Shown: positions 1-6,359, numbered from the stretch's first letter. The stretch is 7,486 nt of DNA from Candidatus Aenigmatarchaeota archaeon (GCA_030619735.1 JAUXAV010000050.1:1-7486), one strand, 5' to 3'. Numbers and translations are program-made. Notes: generated by a model from the letters alone, not told the origin.

Positions 1-3000
1 TCAAAATTACAGCTATAACCACAACCACCAGGCCCAAAACTGACCATAACCACCATTCAGGCTTTTCTTCCTCAACTTCGCAATCCCTGATTTCGACCGG
101 CCTGCCTTCAGTAACATTGCAATCATTCAAATCAGTACAAATTCTTGTCTGTTTTCCTTCTATACATTCGCTCCATTCAGAACATTCCCAATTCGGGTTA
201 CATTTGGGGACTTCACAATCCCTAGCCTCATCTGGCTTGTCTTCTATAATATTACAACTATTCAAATCCGTGCAAGTTCTTGTCTGCGTATAATTTAGGC
301 ATTCGTCCCATTCCTCACATTTCCAGTCTGGCTCGCATTTAGGAATTTCTTCATTTACAAGCTTGACAACTAAATCAGCCTTATAATTACTAATATCTTT
401 AAGAAAAATCTCTATATCATAATAATTATCATCATCTAAATTTAGTTTTTTAGTCTCATTAACTGTTAAATTAAAAGTTATTGGCTCGCTTGATACAGTT
501 ATTATCGCAGTTTTGTTAATTATGTCATCCAGTTTTATTGTGTGAGTTTCATTATTAAATTCAAAACTTATTTTCCAGTTTTTTCTCATAGATTTTTCAT
601 AACCCTCTTCTAATTGTTCTTGAGTTGGCTTATAAGTTGGGTAGCCTCCACCACCACCTGAACTTGAAACAGTATAACTTATACTTGAAGTTGCAGAATT
701 ACTTGCATCATCTGTGGCTGTACATGTCGCAGTATAAGTTCCTGTATTAAAAGTTGTTGGATTTGTTGTATAGCTTATACTTGGATTTGAATCAAGATTG
801 TCAGTTGCTGAACATGAGCAGGTTATCGTTTCTCCTGTATACACAGAGCTTGGTGAACAGCCAAAACTAATTGTTGGTTCTATTGTATCTAAAGTTATAT
901 GCCTCAAACCGGTTGAATTTTTGTTACTTGCTGTATCTGTTATATTCACCTCATAAGTATAATTATTATCATCCAAACCAGTCCAGTTTATCGTATAAGT
1001 TGCAGTTGTATAAATTGTCTGATTTACTGCACCACTGTCATTATACAAGGAAAAAGTCATATTTATAAAATTAGTTTCTGTTAAACTAACATTCACATAA
1101 ATATTACTCTGACTTAGATTTGCATTATTATTTGCTGTCCCCATTCCATAATCAATTAAAGGGTAAATACTATCCACGAAAAAAGTTACATTATTAGTTC
1201 CAATATTATTAGCAGAATCATTTACCCAGACAGTTACATTATGCTGTCCTTCTGTCCAGATTACATCTGTTATATTTGCACAATCTGGCAGAGTTGTGTT
1301 ACTGCTCATTGTGTCATTAGAATACCAGCAGGAATCTACAGAAGTTAAAGCATCTGAAACCGTATAATTAACATCAATTCCAGTATCAGTTGTGTTTGTA
1401 TTATTAGAAGGATAAACTATGCTTATGCTTGGAGCAGTTAAATCAATTGTAAAAGTAACAGAACTGCTGTTTTCATTGCCAGCAGAATCATTTACCCAGA
1501 CAGTTACATTATGCTGTCCTTCACTCCATGTAACATCAGTTATATTTGCACAATCTGGCAGAGTTGTGTTACTGCTCATTGTGTCATTAGAATACCAACA
1601 AAAGTCTAAGTTAGTATCACTTGCAGTATGATTAACATTCAACTCATTATTAGAACTATTAGTATTATTAGATGGAGAAACAATACTAATATCTGGAAAA
1701 GTCGTATCAATAGTATAAACATAATAATTTGTTGAAATTCTGTTATTACCAGTTTGATCATAAGCAATTACTCTCCAATACCAAGTAGTATCTGTTGCCC
1801 AATTAGATGTAACCTGATGTGAAGAGTTTGTAACTGTGCCGGTTCTCACATAAGTGTAATTAATTGAGCTAAAATCTGAATCATCATCTACTTCTACTGT
1901 ATAATTTTTAAAATTAGCTTCAGATGTATCTCCCTTACCAACTCCCCAATCTAATAGAGGAGTTAGGTCTGTTGAATAAGTATTATTTGAAGGCGAAATT
2001 AAATCAAATGCTGTTGGTGCTTGAGAATCTTCTAAAATAAAATTCATTGGAGATGAATTTGTTAAAGTAGTGTTTATTGTGTAATACTCAGAGTTGGACT
2101 TTACTAAATCCCCAGTAGAATTATACCAGTTTACATTATAATCATTATTTAAAGTAACATTTGTAACATTATAATCATAGTAGTTTGTTACAGTGCATGA
2201 TGTATTGCCACTAGATGTTGTGCAGTTTGCTTTTACATATTGCCATGTTGTCAAGCAGTCAGAGCAATAACTATGACCAGAAGCATTATAACCTAAATAT
2301 TTCCAGTCCCCTGTTCCTAAACCAAAATCAAAGGCGTAAACATGCCAGTCATCTGTTGAAAAATAAACATTGCCTTGTGCAATAGCAGGAGCACTAAGTA
2401 TCCATTCATTAATATTATATTTCCATATTTCTGAGCAGTCTGTTGTATTTATAAGATAAAAATATCCATCCATGCTGCCAAAAAAAGCAAGACCACCACT
2501 AGCATTTGTAATAGCTGGTCCCTGGAAAATACCATCACCAATATAAAAACTACAATTAGTAGTTCCATCATCTAAATTAAATGAATAAAGTTTATTTGCA
2601 ATCCCCCATCCTCCTGCCCAAAGCCTGTTATCATAAATAGCCATCTGACTTAAAAATCCACCAACATCTGTTCTGCTCCATATTAGCGAGCCATTAGTAG
2701 CATTATATGCACCAATCCCTGCTGGACTATACGTGCTAGCAGCATAAATAATTCCATCTTTAATAGAGGGCTGTATATCCCAAAAATCACCAAAAGCAGT
2801 ACTGCTCCATATTAATGAGCCATTAGTAGCATTAACCTGGAAAAAATTAATTGTAGCTCCATATGCCCCAGCAGTTACTGTATCTTCCCAATAAAGGGGT
2901 GTCATTAGAACATGTGAAGCACCAGGAACTGTATATTCCCATGCAATTGTGCAGTTTTCTTTATAGAAAGCATGAAGATGACCATGATCATAAGAACCTC

Positions 3001-3526
3001 CAAAAATCAAATCATCACTTTGGGCTAAGCCCGCTGCGATTCCATCAGAGCCAGCAATTTGACTGCAAATAACTGAGCCATTTGTTTTATTAAGCTTATA
3101 GATTCCATCAATTCCTGCCATATAAGTATTAATATAAATATAATCATTATTCTGATTATCAATTAATGGCGTGCCATCACAATCGCCAATATAAGTGCTC
3201 CAGATAACACTACCTGTAGTTGCATTAAAAGCAGTGATATTTCTAATTCCAGCATTACCACTCACAGCTTTCCCGCAAACATATCCTATATCATTTTCAA
3301 CAACAACACTGCCAAACCCATCATAGGTTCCAGTAGCATTAACCTTGAAAACCAATTCATGCCCATAAGCATCTCCTGTTCGATTTAAATCTATTAAAAT
3401 ACTTTTAGGTTCTGGATTTGTAAGTTCCCCAGTCACAAAAGATATAGAAAATTCTAAAAAGACAATAATCGCCAAAAAGCTAATCAAAACTTTGCAAATC
3501 ATAAGATTATTTTTTTCCATTTTCAT
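1..3526 (-). CDS. Large secreted, membrane-anchored surface glycoprotein with beta-propeller and Ig-like domains (3' end outside window)
   Basis: The frame stays open for 1175 codons and leaves the window without a stop. Residues 10-33 form a Sec-type signal peptide. About residues 50-400 contain PQQ/beta-propeller-like blades (NATNGSLIW at 232 and 275, NATTGSVIW at 101). About 500-955 hold several Ig/FN3-like beta-sandwich domains, two of them near-identical. A GGGGG linker (957-961) leads to a domain at about 965-1060, then two Cys-rich thrombospondin-like repeats (1064-1149), an acidic spacer, and a hydrophobic helix from about 1159 that probably anchors the protein. I count about 59 N-X-S/T sequons, which suggests heavy N-glycosylation. 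The start at 3526 is chosen because its ATG overlaps the stop of the upstream regulator (ATGA) and AGGGGA lies 4 nt before it; the ATG at 3520 is an alternative. Such architecture is common in archaeal S-layer or adhesin-like proteins, but the ligand is unknown. Codon use is much more AT-rich than in the genes to the right. Confidence 0.88.
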   Translation of the reverse strand, partial: MKMEKNNLMICKVLISFLAIIVFLEFSISFVTGELTNPEPKSILIDLNRTGDAYGHELVFKVNATGTYDGFGSVVVENDIGYVCGKAVSGNAGIRNITAFNATTGSVIWSTYIGDCDGTPLIDNQNNDYIYINTYMAGIDGIYKLNKTNGSVICSQIAGSDGIAAGLAQSDDLIFGGSYDHGHLHAFYKENCTIAWEYTVPGASHVLMTPLYWEDTVTAGAYGATINFFQVNATNGSLIWSSTAFGDFWDIQPSIKDGIIYAASTYSPAGIGAYNATNGSLIWSRTDVGGFLSQMAIYDNRLWAGGWGIANKLYSFNLDDGTTNCSFYIGDGIFQGPAITNASGGLAFFGSMDGYFYLINTTDCSEIWKYNINEWILSAPAIAQGNVYFSTDDWHVYAFDFGLGTGDWKYLGYNASGHSYCSDCLTTWQYVKANCTTSSGNTSCTVTNYYDYNVTNVTLNNDYNVNWYNSTGDLVKSNSEYYTINTTLTNSSPMNFILEDSQAPTAFDLISPSNNTYSTDLTPLLDWGVGKGDTSEANFKNYTVEVDDDSDFSSINYTYVRTGTVTNSSHQVTSNWATDTTWYWRVIAYDQTGNNRISTNYYVYTIDTTFPDISIVSPSNNTNSSNNELNVNHTASDTNLDFCWYSNDTMSSNTTLPDCANITDVTWSEGQHNVTVWVNDSAGNENSSSVTFTIDLTAPSISIVYPSNNTNTTDTGIDVNYTVSDALTSVDSCWYSNDTMSSNTTLPDCANITDVIWTEGQHNVTVWVNDSANNIGTNNVTFFVDSIYPLIDYGMGTANNNANLSQSNIYVNVSLTETNFINMTFSLYNDSGAVNQTIYTTATYTINWTGLDDNNYTYEVNITDTASNKNSTGLRHITLDTIEPTISFGCSPSSVYTGETITCSCSATDNLDSNPSISYTTNPTTFNTGTYTATCTATDDASNSATSSISYTVSSSGGGGGYPTYKPTQEQLEEGYEKSMRKNWKISFEFNNETHTIKLDDIINKTAIITVSSEPITFNLTVNETKKLNLDDDNYYDIEIFLKDISNYKADLVVKLVNEEIPKCEPDWKCEEWDECLNYTQTRTCTDLNSCNIIEDKPDEARDCEVPKCNPNWECSEWSECIEGKQTRICTDLNDCNVTEGRPVEIRDCEVEEEKPEWWLWSVLGLVVVVIAVIL
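80..337 (-). repeat. Two tandem thrombospondin-like Cys repeats in the surface protein
   Basis: Residues 1064-1104 and 1109-1149 are two copies with a 45-residue (135-bp) period. Each reads C-x-P-x-W-x-C-x-E-W-x-x-C, then QTR-x-C-T-D-L-N-x-C and ends in R-D-C. The six cysteines per copy suggest three disulfides outside the cell. Repeats of this pattern sit just before the C-terminal membrane anchor in many DPANN surface proteins (family knowledge), and here the anchor follows within about ten residues. Confidence 0.8.
1211..1597 (-). repeat. Near-identical tandem Ig-like modules, 270-bp period
   Basis: Positions 1211-1327 and 1481-1597 match at all but about 6 of 117 bases, with the differences clustered in one short stretch. 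The copies lie exactly 270 bp (90 residues) apart. They encode residues 643-682 and 733-772, which differ at only two positions (T/I and S/T) and share CWYSNDT, LPDCANITDV and GQHNVTVWVNDSA. Two conserved cysteines per copy could form an intradomain disulfide. The flanking parts of each 90-residue unit are much more diverged. Confidence 0.85.
2673..2834 (-). repeat. Beta-propeller blade repeat seen at DNA level
   Basis: Two 33-base copies (2673-2705 and 2802-2834) differ at two bases and lie 129 bp (43 residues) apart. They encode the blade motif NATNGSLIWS. A spacing near 40 residues and the pattern N-x-T-G/N-G/S-x-x-x-W match PQQ/BamB-type propeller blades. Confidence 0.6.
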
Positions 3527-3741
3527 TTTTTCCCCTGCTTTTCTTTTAAAAAATAAATTTTAGCCATACCAACTCGTCTTATTTTAACTTTTCCTGCACC
3601 TTCTAAAAATGCAAAACAATTACTGATGGTTTGCCTTGAAAGATTAAGTTTTTTAGATAATTCAGAAACAGTAAAACCTTCTTGGTTCTTCCCCAATTCT
3701 TCTATAATTTTTTCTCTATTAGTCTTTATCATTTTACTCAT
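3523..3741 (-). CDS. Small winged helix-turn-helix transcriptional regulator
   Basis: This 72-residue protein is essentially a single DNA-binding domain. Helix 1 is about 8-18. The helix-turn-helix is about 24-47 (TVSELSKKLNLSRQTISN, with recognition helix SRQTISNCFAFLE). A two-strand wing follows at 51-65 (KVKIRRVGMAKIYFL), and the tail is basic. There is no ligand-binding or dimerisation domain, as in many small archaeal MarR/ArsR-like regulators; the exact family is uncertain. The stop overlaps the start of the surface-protein gene by 4 bp (ATGA), so the two are probably co-transcribed and translationally coupled. The ATG at 3741 has a weak GGTAA 3 nt upstream. The inverted repeat at 3749-3769, between the TATA element and this start, is a natural candidate for autoregulation (inference). 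Composition is AT-rich like the surface-protein gene. Confidence 0.82.
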   Translation of the reverse strand: MSKMIKTNREKIIEELGKNQEGFTVSELSKKLNLSRQTISNCFAFLEGAGKVKIRRVGMAKIYFLKEKQGKK

Positions 3742-3748
3742 TGCTTAC

Positions 3749-3769
3749 CAATATTGTCTATTAATATTG
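3749..3769. promoter_or_regulatory. Inverted repeat, candidate operator of the wHTH operon
   Basis: CAATATT and AATATTG are perfect 7-bp arms separated by 7 bp; the same stretch also contains AATATTGT twice as direct repeats 13 bp apart. It lies between the minus-strand TATA element (3779-3787) and the regulator's ATG, covering the predicted transcription start near 3758. A protein bound here would block initiation. That the adjacent wHTH binds it is inference. Confidence 0.45.
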
Positions 3770-3778
3770 TAAATCAAC

Positions 3779-3787
3779 TATTTAAAT
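3779..3787 (-). promoter_or_regulatory. TATA element for the wHTH/surface-protein operon
   Basis: ATTTAAATA on the minus strand is centred 42 bp before the regulator's ATG. This predicts a start near 3758 and a leader of about 17 nt carrying the weak GGTAA site. It is the best TATA match in the divergent region for this direction. Confidence 0.45.
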
Positions 3788-3814
3788 GTTTTTATGCATT
3801 GGTGAGAATAATAG

Positions 3815-3830
3815 AACAATTTAAATTGTT
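3815..3830. promoter_or_regulatory. Perfect 16-bp palindrome abutting the peptidase promoter
   Basis: AACAATTTAAATTGTT is fully self-complementary and overlaps the first two bases of the TATA element at 3829-3836. Its CAAT/ATTG ends resemble the arms of the 3749-3769 repeat, so one regulator could recognise both. Its position over the BRE/TATA region suggests control of the prepilin peptidase gene. Confidence 0.4.
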
Positions 3831-3836
3831 TAAATA
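3829..3836 (+). promoter_or_regulatory. TATA element for the prepilin peptidase, leaderless type
   Basis: TTTAAATA is centred about 25.5 bp before the ATG at 3858, so transcription should start at or next to the start codon. No Shine-Dalgarno precedes the ATG, consistent with a leaderless mRNA. Confidence 0.5.
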
Positions 3837-3857
3837 ATTCCCCGGATAATAATAACC

Positions 3858-4703
3858 ATGTACCAATGGATTCTCCTCGCCATAGGGGTTGGGGGATTCG
3901 GCCTGGCAGCCTACTGGGATTTGAAGACCACGGAGTTCCCTGACTGGCTCCCTTACGCCATGATAATCCTTGCCCTTGCGGTAAGGGCTGGCGCTTCTTT
4001 TTTTCTCCGGGACTGGTCCATCCTGACGGAATCTGTAATAATAGGCCTGGTCTTCCTGGGCTTTGGACTCCTCCTGTATTTCCTGAAGCAATGGGGCGAC
4101 GGCGACGGATGGCTGCTGGGGGCCCTGGGCTTCCTGTTCCCAGCATCCTCGGGCTTTGCAGTCCAGACAGGAAGTTTCCCATTCCCCTTCATCCTGCTCT
4201 TCAACTTCTTCCTTGTCGCTTTTGCCTACCTTGTTATCTATTCCATAGCCCTGGGCATCAGGACCCCCGGTGTCAAGGCCCTGTTCCTGAAATCCCTCAG
4301 AAAGGAGGCAAAGGGCATGGTCTCCATCATGGTGGCATTCACAATCGCCTGCGCAGCAGTGATAACCTACATGAACTTCATATACCTCATACCCTTCCAG
4401 AAACTTTCCTTCCTTGCAATATTCCCTGTAATACTTATCCTGCTGCTTCTTTTCCTGCGCTACGGAAGGCTTATAGAGACCCATGTCTTCAGGAAGAGAA
4501 TCCCTGTCAGCAGGCTCAGGGTGGGGGACGTGCTTATAACCCAGAGATGGCGGGGCCTTACGGAAAGGGAGGTCAGGGACCTTAAGAAGAAGGGAGGAAG
4601 GATCTGGATAAAGGAGGGCGTAAGGTTTGCGCCAGTCTTCCTTCTAACCCTGCTCATAACATTGTTTTACGGCAGCCTGGCAGCGCTGTTCCTAATACTA
4701 TAA
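3858..4703 (+). CDS. Archaeal prepilin/preflagellin peptidase (A24 family, FlaK/PibD-like)
   Basis: This 281-residue polytopic membrane aspartyl protease is expected to cleave class III signal peptides of type IV pilins or archaellins at the cytoplasmic face. The two catalytic aspartates of the family are visible: D21 in WDLKTTEFPDW, just after TM1, and D83 in GDGD (80-83), the GxGD motif after TM3. Hydrophobic helices lie at about 3-19, 33-50, 56-76, 84-100, 108-133, 154-178, 183-202 and 257-281. A cytoplasmic insert at 203-256 (LRVGDVL, GLTEREVRDLKKKGG, EGVRFAPVFLL) resembles the C-terminal part of archaeal A24 enzymes. The gene is divergent from the wHTH operon and convergent with MC1. No pilin or archaellin genes are in view, so the substrate is unknown. 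Codon use is GC-rich, unlike the left-hand operon. Confidence 0.88.
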   Translation: MYQWILLAIGVGGFGLAAYWDLKTTEFPDWLPYAMIILALAVRAGASFFLRDWSILTESVIIGLVFLGFGLLLYFLKQWGDGDGWLLGALGFLFPASSGFAVQTGSFPFPFILLFNFFLVAFAYLVIYSIALGIRTPGVKALFLKSLRKEAKGMVSIMVAFTIACAAVITYMNFIYLIPFQKLSFLAIFPVILILLLLFLRYGRLIETHVFRKRIPVSRLRVGDVLITQRWRGLTEREVRDLKKKGGRIWIKEGVRFAPVFLLTLLITLFYGSLAALFLIL

Positions 4704-4711
4704 ACAAAAAT

Positions 4712-4745
4712 GGGGAGGATAAGGGTAAGGCTGTTTTGCCTCCCC
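4712..4745. terminator. Possible bidirectional terminator between convergent genes
   Basis: GGGGAGG (4712-4718) can pair with CCTCCCC (4739-4745) around a 20-nt loop. The plus strand then reads CAAATTTTAAAT, and the minus strand reads ATTTTTG after the stem. It sits in the 60-bp gap between the 3' ends of the peptidase and MC1 genes. Archaeal termination depends mainly on U-tracts, so the role of the hairpin is uncertain. Confidence 0.35.
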
Positions 4746-4763
4746 CAAATTTTAAATCAAAAC

Positions 4764-5063
4764 CTAAATCCTTCTCACTCTGTCAACCTTGACTTTCCTT
4801 ACTATTGCTTTCTTTACCTTTGCCGGAAGCCAGCTGGGCCTGTTTGAGGGTGCTGACACCTTCTTTATAGAGCCCCTGAAGACATGGATTGAGTATGTTC
4901 CGTCCTTGTTCCTTCTTCCTCTTTCCCTGAGCTTTATGTCGTTAATTCCTCGGGTTGCTGCCTTCAGAGCTGCCTGCCTTGGTGACCTTCCTGTAAACAC
5001 TGACGCTCTGTTGCCTCTTTTAAGAACGTAGTATTTCCTCTTTGCTCTTCTCCTCTTTGCCAT
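4764..5063 (-). CDS. MC1-type non-histone chromosomal protein
   Basis: This 99-residue, strongly basic protein matches the archaeal MC1 family (about 93 residues in Methanosarcina). Diagnostic stretches are YYVLKRG (11-17), SVFTGRSPRQAALKAATRG (21-39), IKLRERG (43-49), HVF (60-62) and APSNRPSWLP (71-80). MC1 is a monomeric DNA-bending protein that compacts the chromosome and favours distorted DNA. Compared with the Methanosarcina sequences as I recall them, the loop after ATRG is shorter, the loop before HVF is longer (RRNKDGTYS), and the first of the two Trp residues (FKAW) is replaced (FRGS), while the second, W78, is kept. The start at 5063 has a strong GGAGGTG 5 nt upstream. The gene stands alone, with a hairpin-rich leader. 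Confidence 0.92.
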   Translation of the reverse strand: MAKRRRAKRKYYVLKRGNRASVFTGRSPRQAALKAATRGINDIKLRERGRRNKDGTYSIHVFRGSIKKVSAPSNRPSWLPAKVKKAIVRKVKVDRVRRI

Positions 5064-5082
5064 TTTAACACCTCCATATTAT

Positions 5083-5107
5083 ATTGAACCAGAGTTTCTG
5101 GTTCAAT
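5083..5107 (-). repeat. Perfect 11-bp hairpin just upstream of the MC1 Shine-Dalgarno
   Basis: ATTGAACCAGA and TCTGGTTCAAT are perfect inverted repeats around a 3-nt loop. The hairpin ends 7 nt before the Shine-Dalgarno of MC1. It lacks a following U-run in the minus direction, so a terminator is unlikely. A protein-binding or mRNA-stabilising role is possible. Confidence 0.7.
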
Positions 5108-5110
5108 TGC

Positions 5111-5156
5111 TATTGCCATACCAGGAAACCGCTTTGGCGGTTACAAGGAGGCAATA
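5111..5156 (-). repeat. Two-part hairpin in the MC1 leader
   Basis: An outer 7-bp stem pairs TATTGCC with GGCAATA. Inside it, after an asymmetric internal loop of 9 and 7 nt, AACCGC pairs with GCGGTT around a 4-nt loop. Stem-internal loop-stem structures of this kind often act as binding sites for proteins or ligands. Confidence 0.5.
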
Positions 5157-5200
5157 TTATACGCTTGATACGGTTTTGTATTAAAAATATGACAATAGGG

Positions 5201-5215
5201 TTTATAAATGTTTCG
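5201..5215 (-). promoter_or_regulatory. BRE/TATA promoter of MC1
   Basis: The minus strand reads CGAAACATTTATAAA, a full match to the archaeal pattern SNAAANNTTTAWA. Transcription should begin about 25 bp downstream, near 5180. A second, weaker candidate (GTATAATATT, 5152-5161) would give a shorter leader that cuts through the upstream hairpin. Confidence 0.6.
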
Positions 5216-5257
5216 CCTTCTACTGGTTTTGTTCCTAACCAGTAGCTATAGAGGCGA
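5213..5257. repeat. Extended inverted repeat between the divergent MC1 and egsA promoters
   Basis: CTACTGGTT (5220-5228) and AACCAGTAG (5237-5245) are perfect 9-bp arms around 8 bp. TCGCCT (5213-5218) and AGGCGA (5252-5257) add six outer pairs, with unpaired bases between. It lies upstream of the MC1 BRE and upstream of the egsA TATA element, a good place for an operator acting on both genes; a small RNA cannot be excluded. Confidence 0.5.
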
Positions 5258-5275
5258 TTATTTATAACCATTCAA

Positions 5276-5282
5276 TTTAAAT
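5276..5282 (+). promoter_or_regulatory. TATA element for egsA, leaderless type
   Basis: TTTAAAT is centred 23 bp before the ATG at 5302, so the transcript should start at about the start codon. No Shine-Dalgarno is present. TTTATAA at 5261-5267 is an alternative that would give a short leader of about 12 nt. Confidence 0.45.
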
Positions 5283-5301
5283 CCTTATCCCAAGTATATT
5301 T

Positions 5302-6333
5302 ATGGAGCCCCATATTATTGAACTCCCCAGGAAAATCCTGGTGGGAAGGAATGTTATCGGTAAAATTCCGGAGTTGTTAAAAACCCTGGGCATAGAGGGA
5401 AGAATCCTTATACTGTCTGACAAGACCACAAGGGGGATTGCCGGTGGAAAAATCCAGGACCTGCTTACCGGAAATTTTGAAGCAGACCTGGAGATTGTAA
5501 AGGAATCCAGTCTGAAAGAGGCTGAAAGAATCGGAAAATCCTGCAGCAAACCCGCCTGCATCATAGGGGCAGGAGGCGGGGGTGTGATAGATGTCGGGAA
5601 AAAGATTTCAGCTGATATCAATTCATATTTTATATCTGTCCCCACTGCACCCTCCCATGACGGCATTGCCTCGGAAAGGATGAGCCTTACAGACGGTAAT
5701 GTGAAGCATTCCCTCAGGGGAAACCCCCCGACAGCAATAGTGGCTGATATTGAAATCCTGATGAACGCACCATGCAGGCTTATAGCATCCGGCTGCGCTG
5801 ATGCAATCTCAAACTACACCGCAGTATTTGACTGGAGGCTCGCAAGGGACAGGGGGGAATACTATTCAGACTATGCAGGGAACCTTGCCCTGCTCTCCGC
5901 CCGGACCGTTATGAAATCAGCTGAGCTAATAAAGGAGAAAAAGGAGAGGGGAATCAGGAATCTGGTGGAGGCCCTGATATCCTCCGGCATATCCATGTCC
6001 CTGGTGGGCTCCTCAAGGCCTGCCTCAGGGGCAGAGCATATGTTCTCCCATGCCCTGGACATGCTGGGCTCCCAGGCATTGCACGGGGAGCAGTGCGGTC
6101 TCGGCTCCATCCTAACGGCAAAACTGCAGGGCCAGGACTGGAATATGATAAGGGACAAGCTGAAGACCATAGGGGCCCCGGTCACTGTAAGGGAGCTCGG
6201 CATAGAAAAGGAAAATATAATAAAGGCCCTTCTGGATGCAAAGAAAATCAGGAAGCGCTACACCATCCTGGACAAGAAACCCCTGGACAGGGAAAAGGCC
6301 CTGGAACTCTGCAAGGCTACAGGAGTGCTATAA
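5302..6333 (+). CDS. egsA: sn-Glycerol-1-phosphate dehydrogenase (EC 1.1.1.261)
   Basis: This 343-residue cytoplasmic enzyme of the iron-containing/dehydroquinate-like alcohol dehydrogenase superfamily reduces dihydroxyacetone phosphate to sn-glycerol-1-phosphate with NAD(P)H, setting the archaeal stereochemistry of the lipid backbone. The nucleotide-binding region is visible at IIGAGGGGVIDVGK (87-100), followed by VPTAPSHDGIAS (113-124). The expected metal ligands, by family analogy, are D167 (SGCADAISNYTA), H246 (GAEHMFSH) and H261 (LHGEQCG). Length is normal for the family and nothing is truncated. The ATG at 5302 fits the leaderless promoter. The GGGPS gene that uses its product lies 54 bp downstream but has its own promoter. 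Confidence 0.95.
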   Translation: MEPHIIELPRKILVGRNVIGKIPELLKTLGIEGRILILSDKTTRGIAGGKIQDLLTGNFEADLEIVKESSLKEAERIGKSCSKPACIIGAGGGGVIDVGKKISADINSYFISVPTAPSHDGIASERMSLTDGNVKHSLRGNPPTAIVADIEILMNAPCRLIASGCADAISNYTAVFDWRLARDRGEYYSDYAGNLALLSARTVMKSAELIKEKKERGIRNLVEALISSGISMSLVGSSRPASGAEHMFSHALDMLGSQALHGEQCGLGSILTAKLQGQDWNMIRDKLKTIGAPVTVRELGIEKENIIKALLDAKKIRKRYTILDKKPLDREKALELCKATGVL

Positions 6334-6359
6334 GCTTTTAAACCCTCCTGTATCAGATT

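Larger units (their letters stand above)
5064..5180 (-). promoter_or_regulatory. Structured 5' leader of MC1 with possible Shine-Dalgarno sequestration
   Basis: From the promoter at 5201-5215 a leader of about 117 nt is predicted. It contains two hairpins (5111-5156 and 5083-5107) and a strong Shine-Dalgarno GGAGGTG (5069-5075). The leader also holds TGCCTCC (5147-5153), which can pair with GGAGGTG (five Watson-Crick pairs plus two wobbles). The same TGCC is needed for the outer stem of the upstream hairpin, so the two pairings exclude each other. That layout resembles a translational switch, but no known riboswitch class is recognised. Confidence 0.4.

Noticed and set aside
80..337. Regular Cys-rich repeats at the left end considered as a CRISPR array
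   Set aside because: The copies are diverged, in frame, without unique spacers, and encode a thrombospondin-like protein repeat.
871..3072. Three 65-70-codon plus-strand frames at 871-1068, 1419-1631 and 2863-3072
   Set aside because: All are antisense to the continuous surface-protein frame, with no promoter, ribosome site or domain.
3792..4484. A 230-codon minus-strand frame and a 134-codon frame at 3778-4182
   Set aside because: They lie antisense to the prepilin peptidase, whose catalytic motifs and membrane helices are clear. Their translations are low-complexity and show no domain. Long antisense frames are expected in GC-rich coding DNA.
4091..4585. A 164-codon plus-strand frame inside the peptidase gene
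   Set aside because: It is an alternative frame of the peptidase with Pro/His/Arg-rich, featureless translation and no start signals.
5083..5107. T-arm-like GGTTCAAT, suggesting a tRNA or tRNA fragment
   Set aside because: The bases around it pair as a simple 11-bp hairpin, and no acceptor, D or anticodon arms can be formed.
5165..5245. A 26-codon plus-strand frame (TTG start) after AAGGAGG at 5145-5151
   Set aside because: The AAGGAGG is explained as the complement of the anti-Shine-Dalgarno element in the MC1 leader. Spacing to TTG is too long (13 nt), the next ATG is 37 nt away, and the frame overlaps the MC1 promoter and the inverted repeat.
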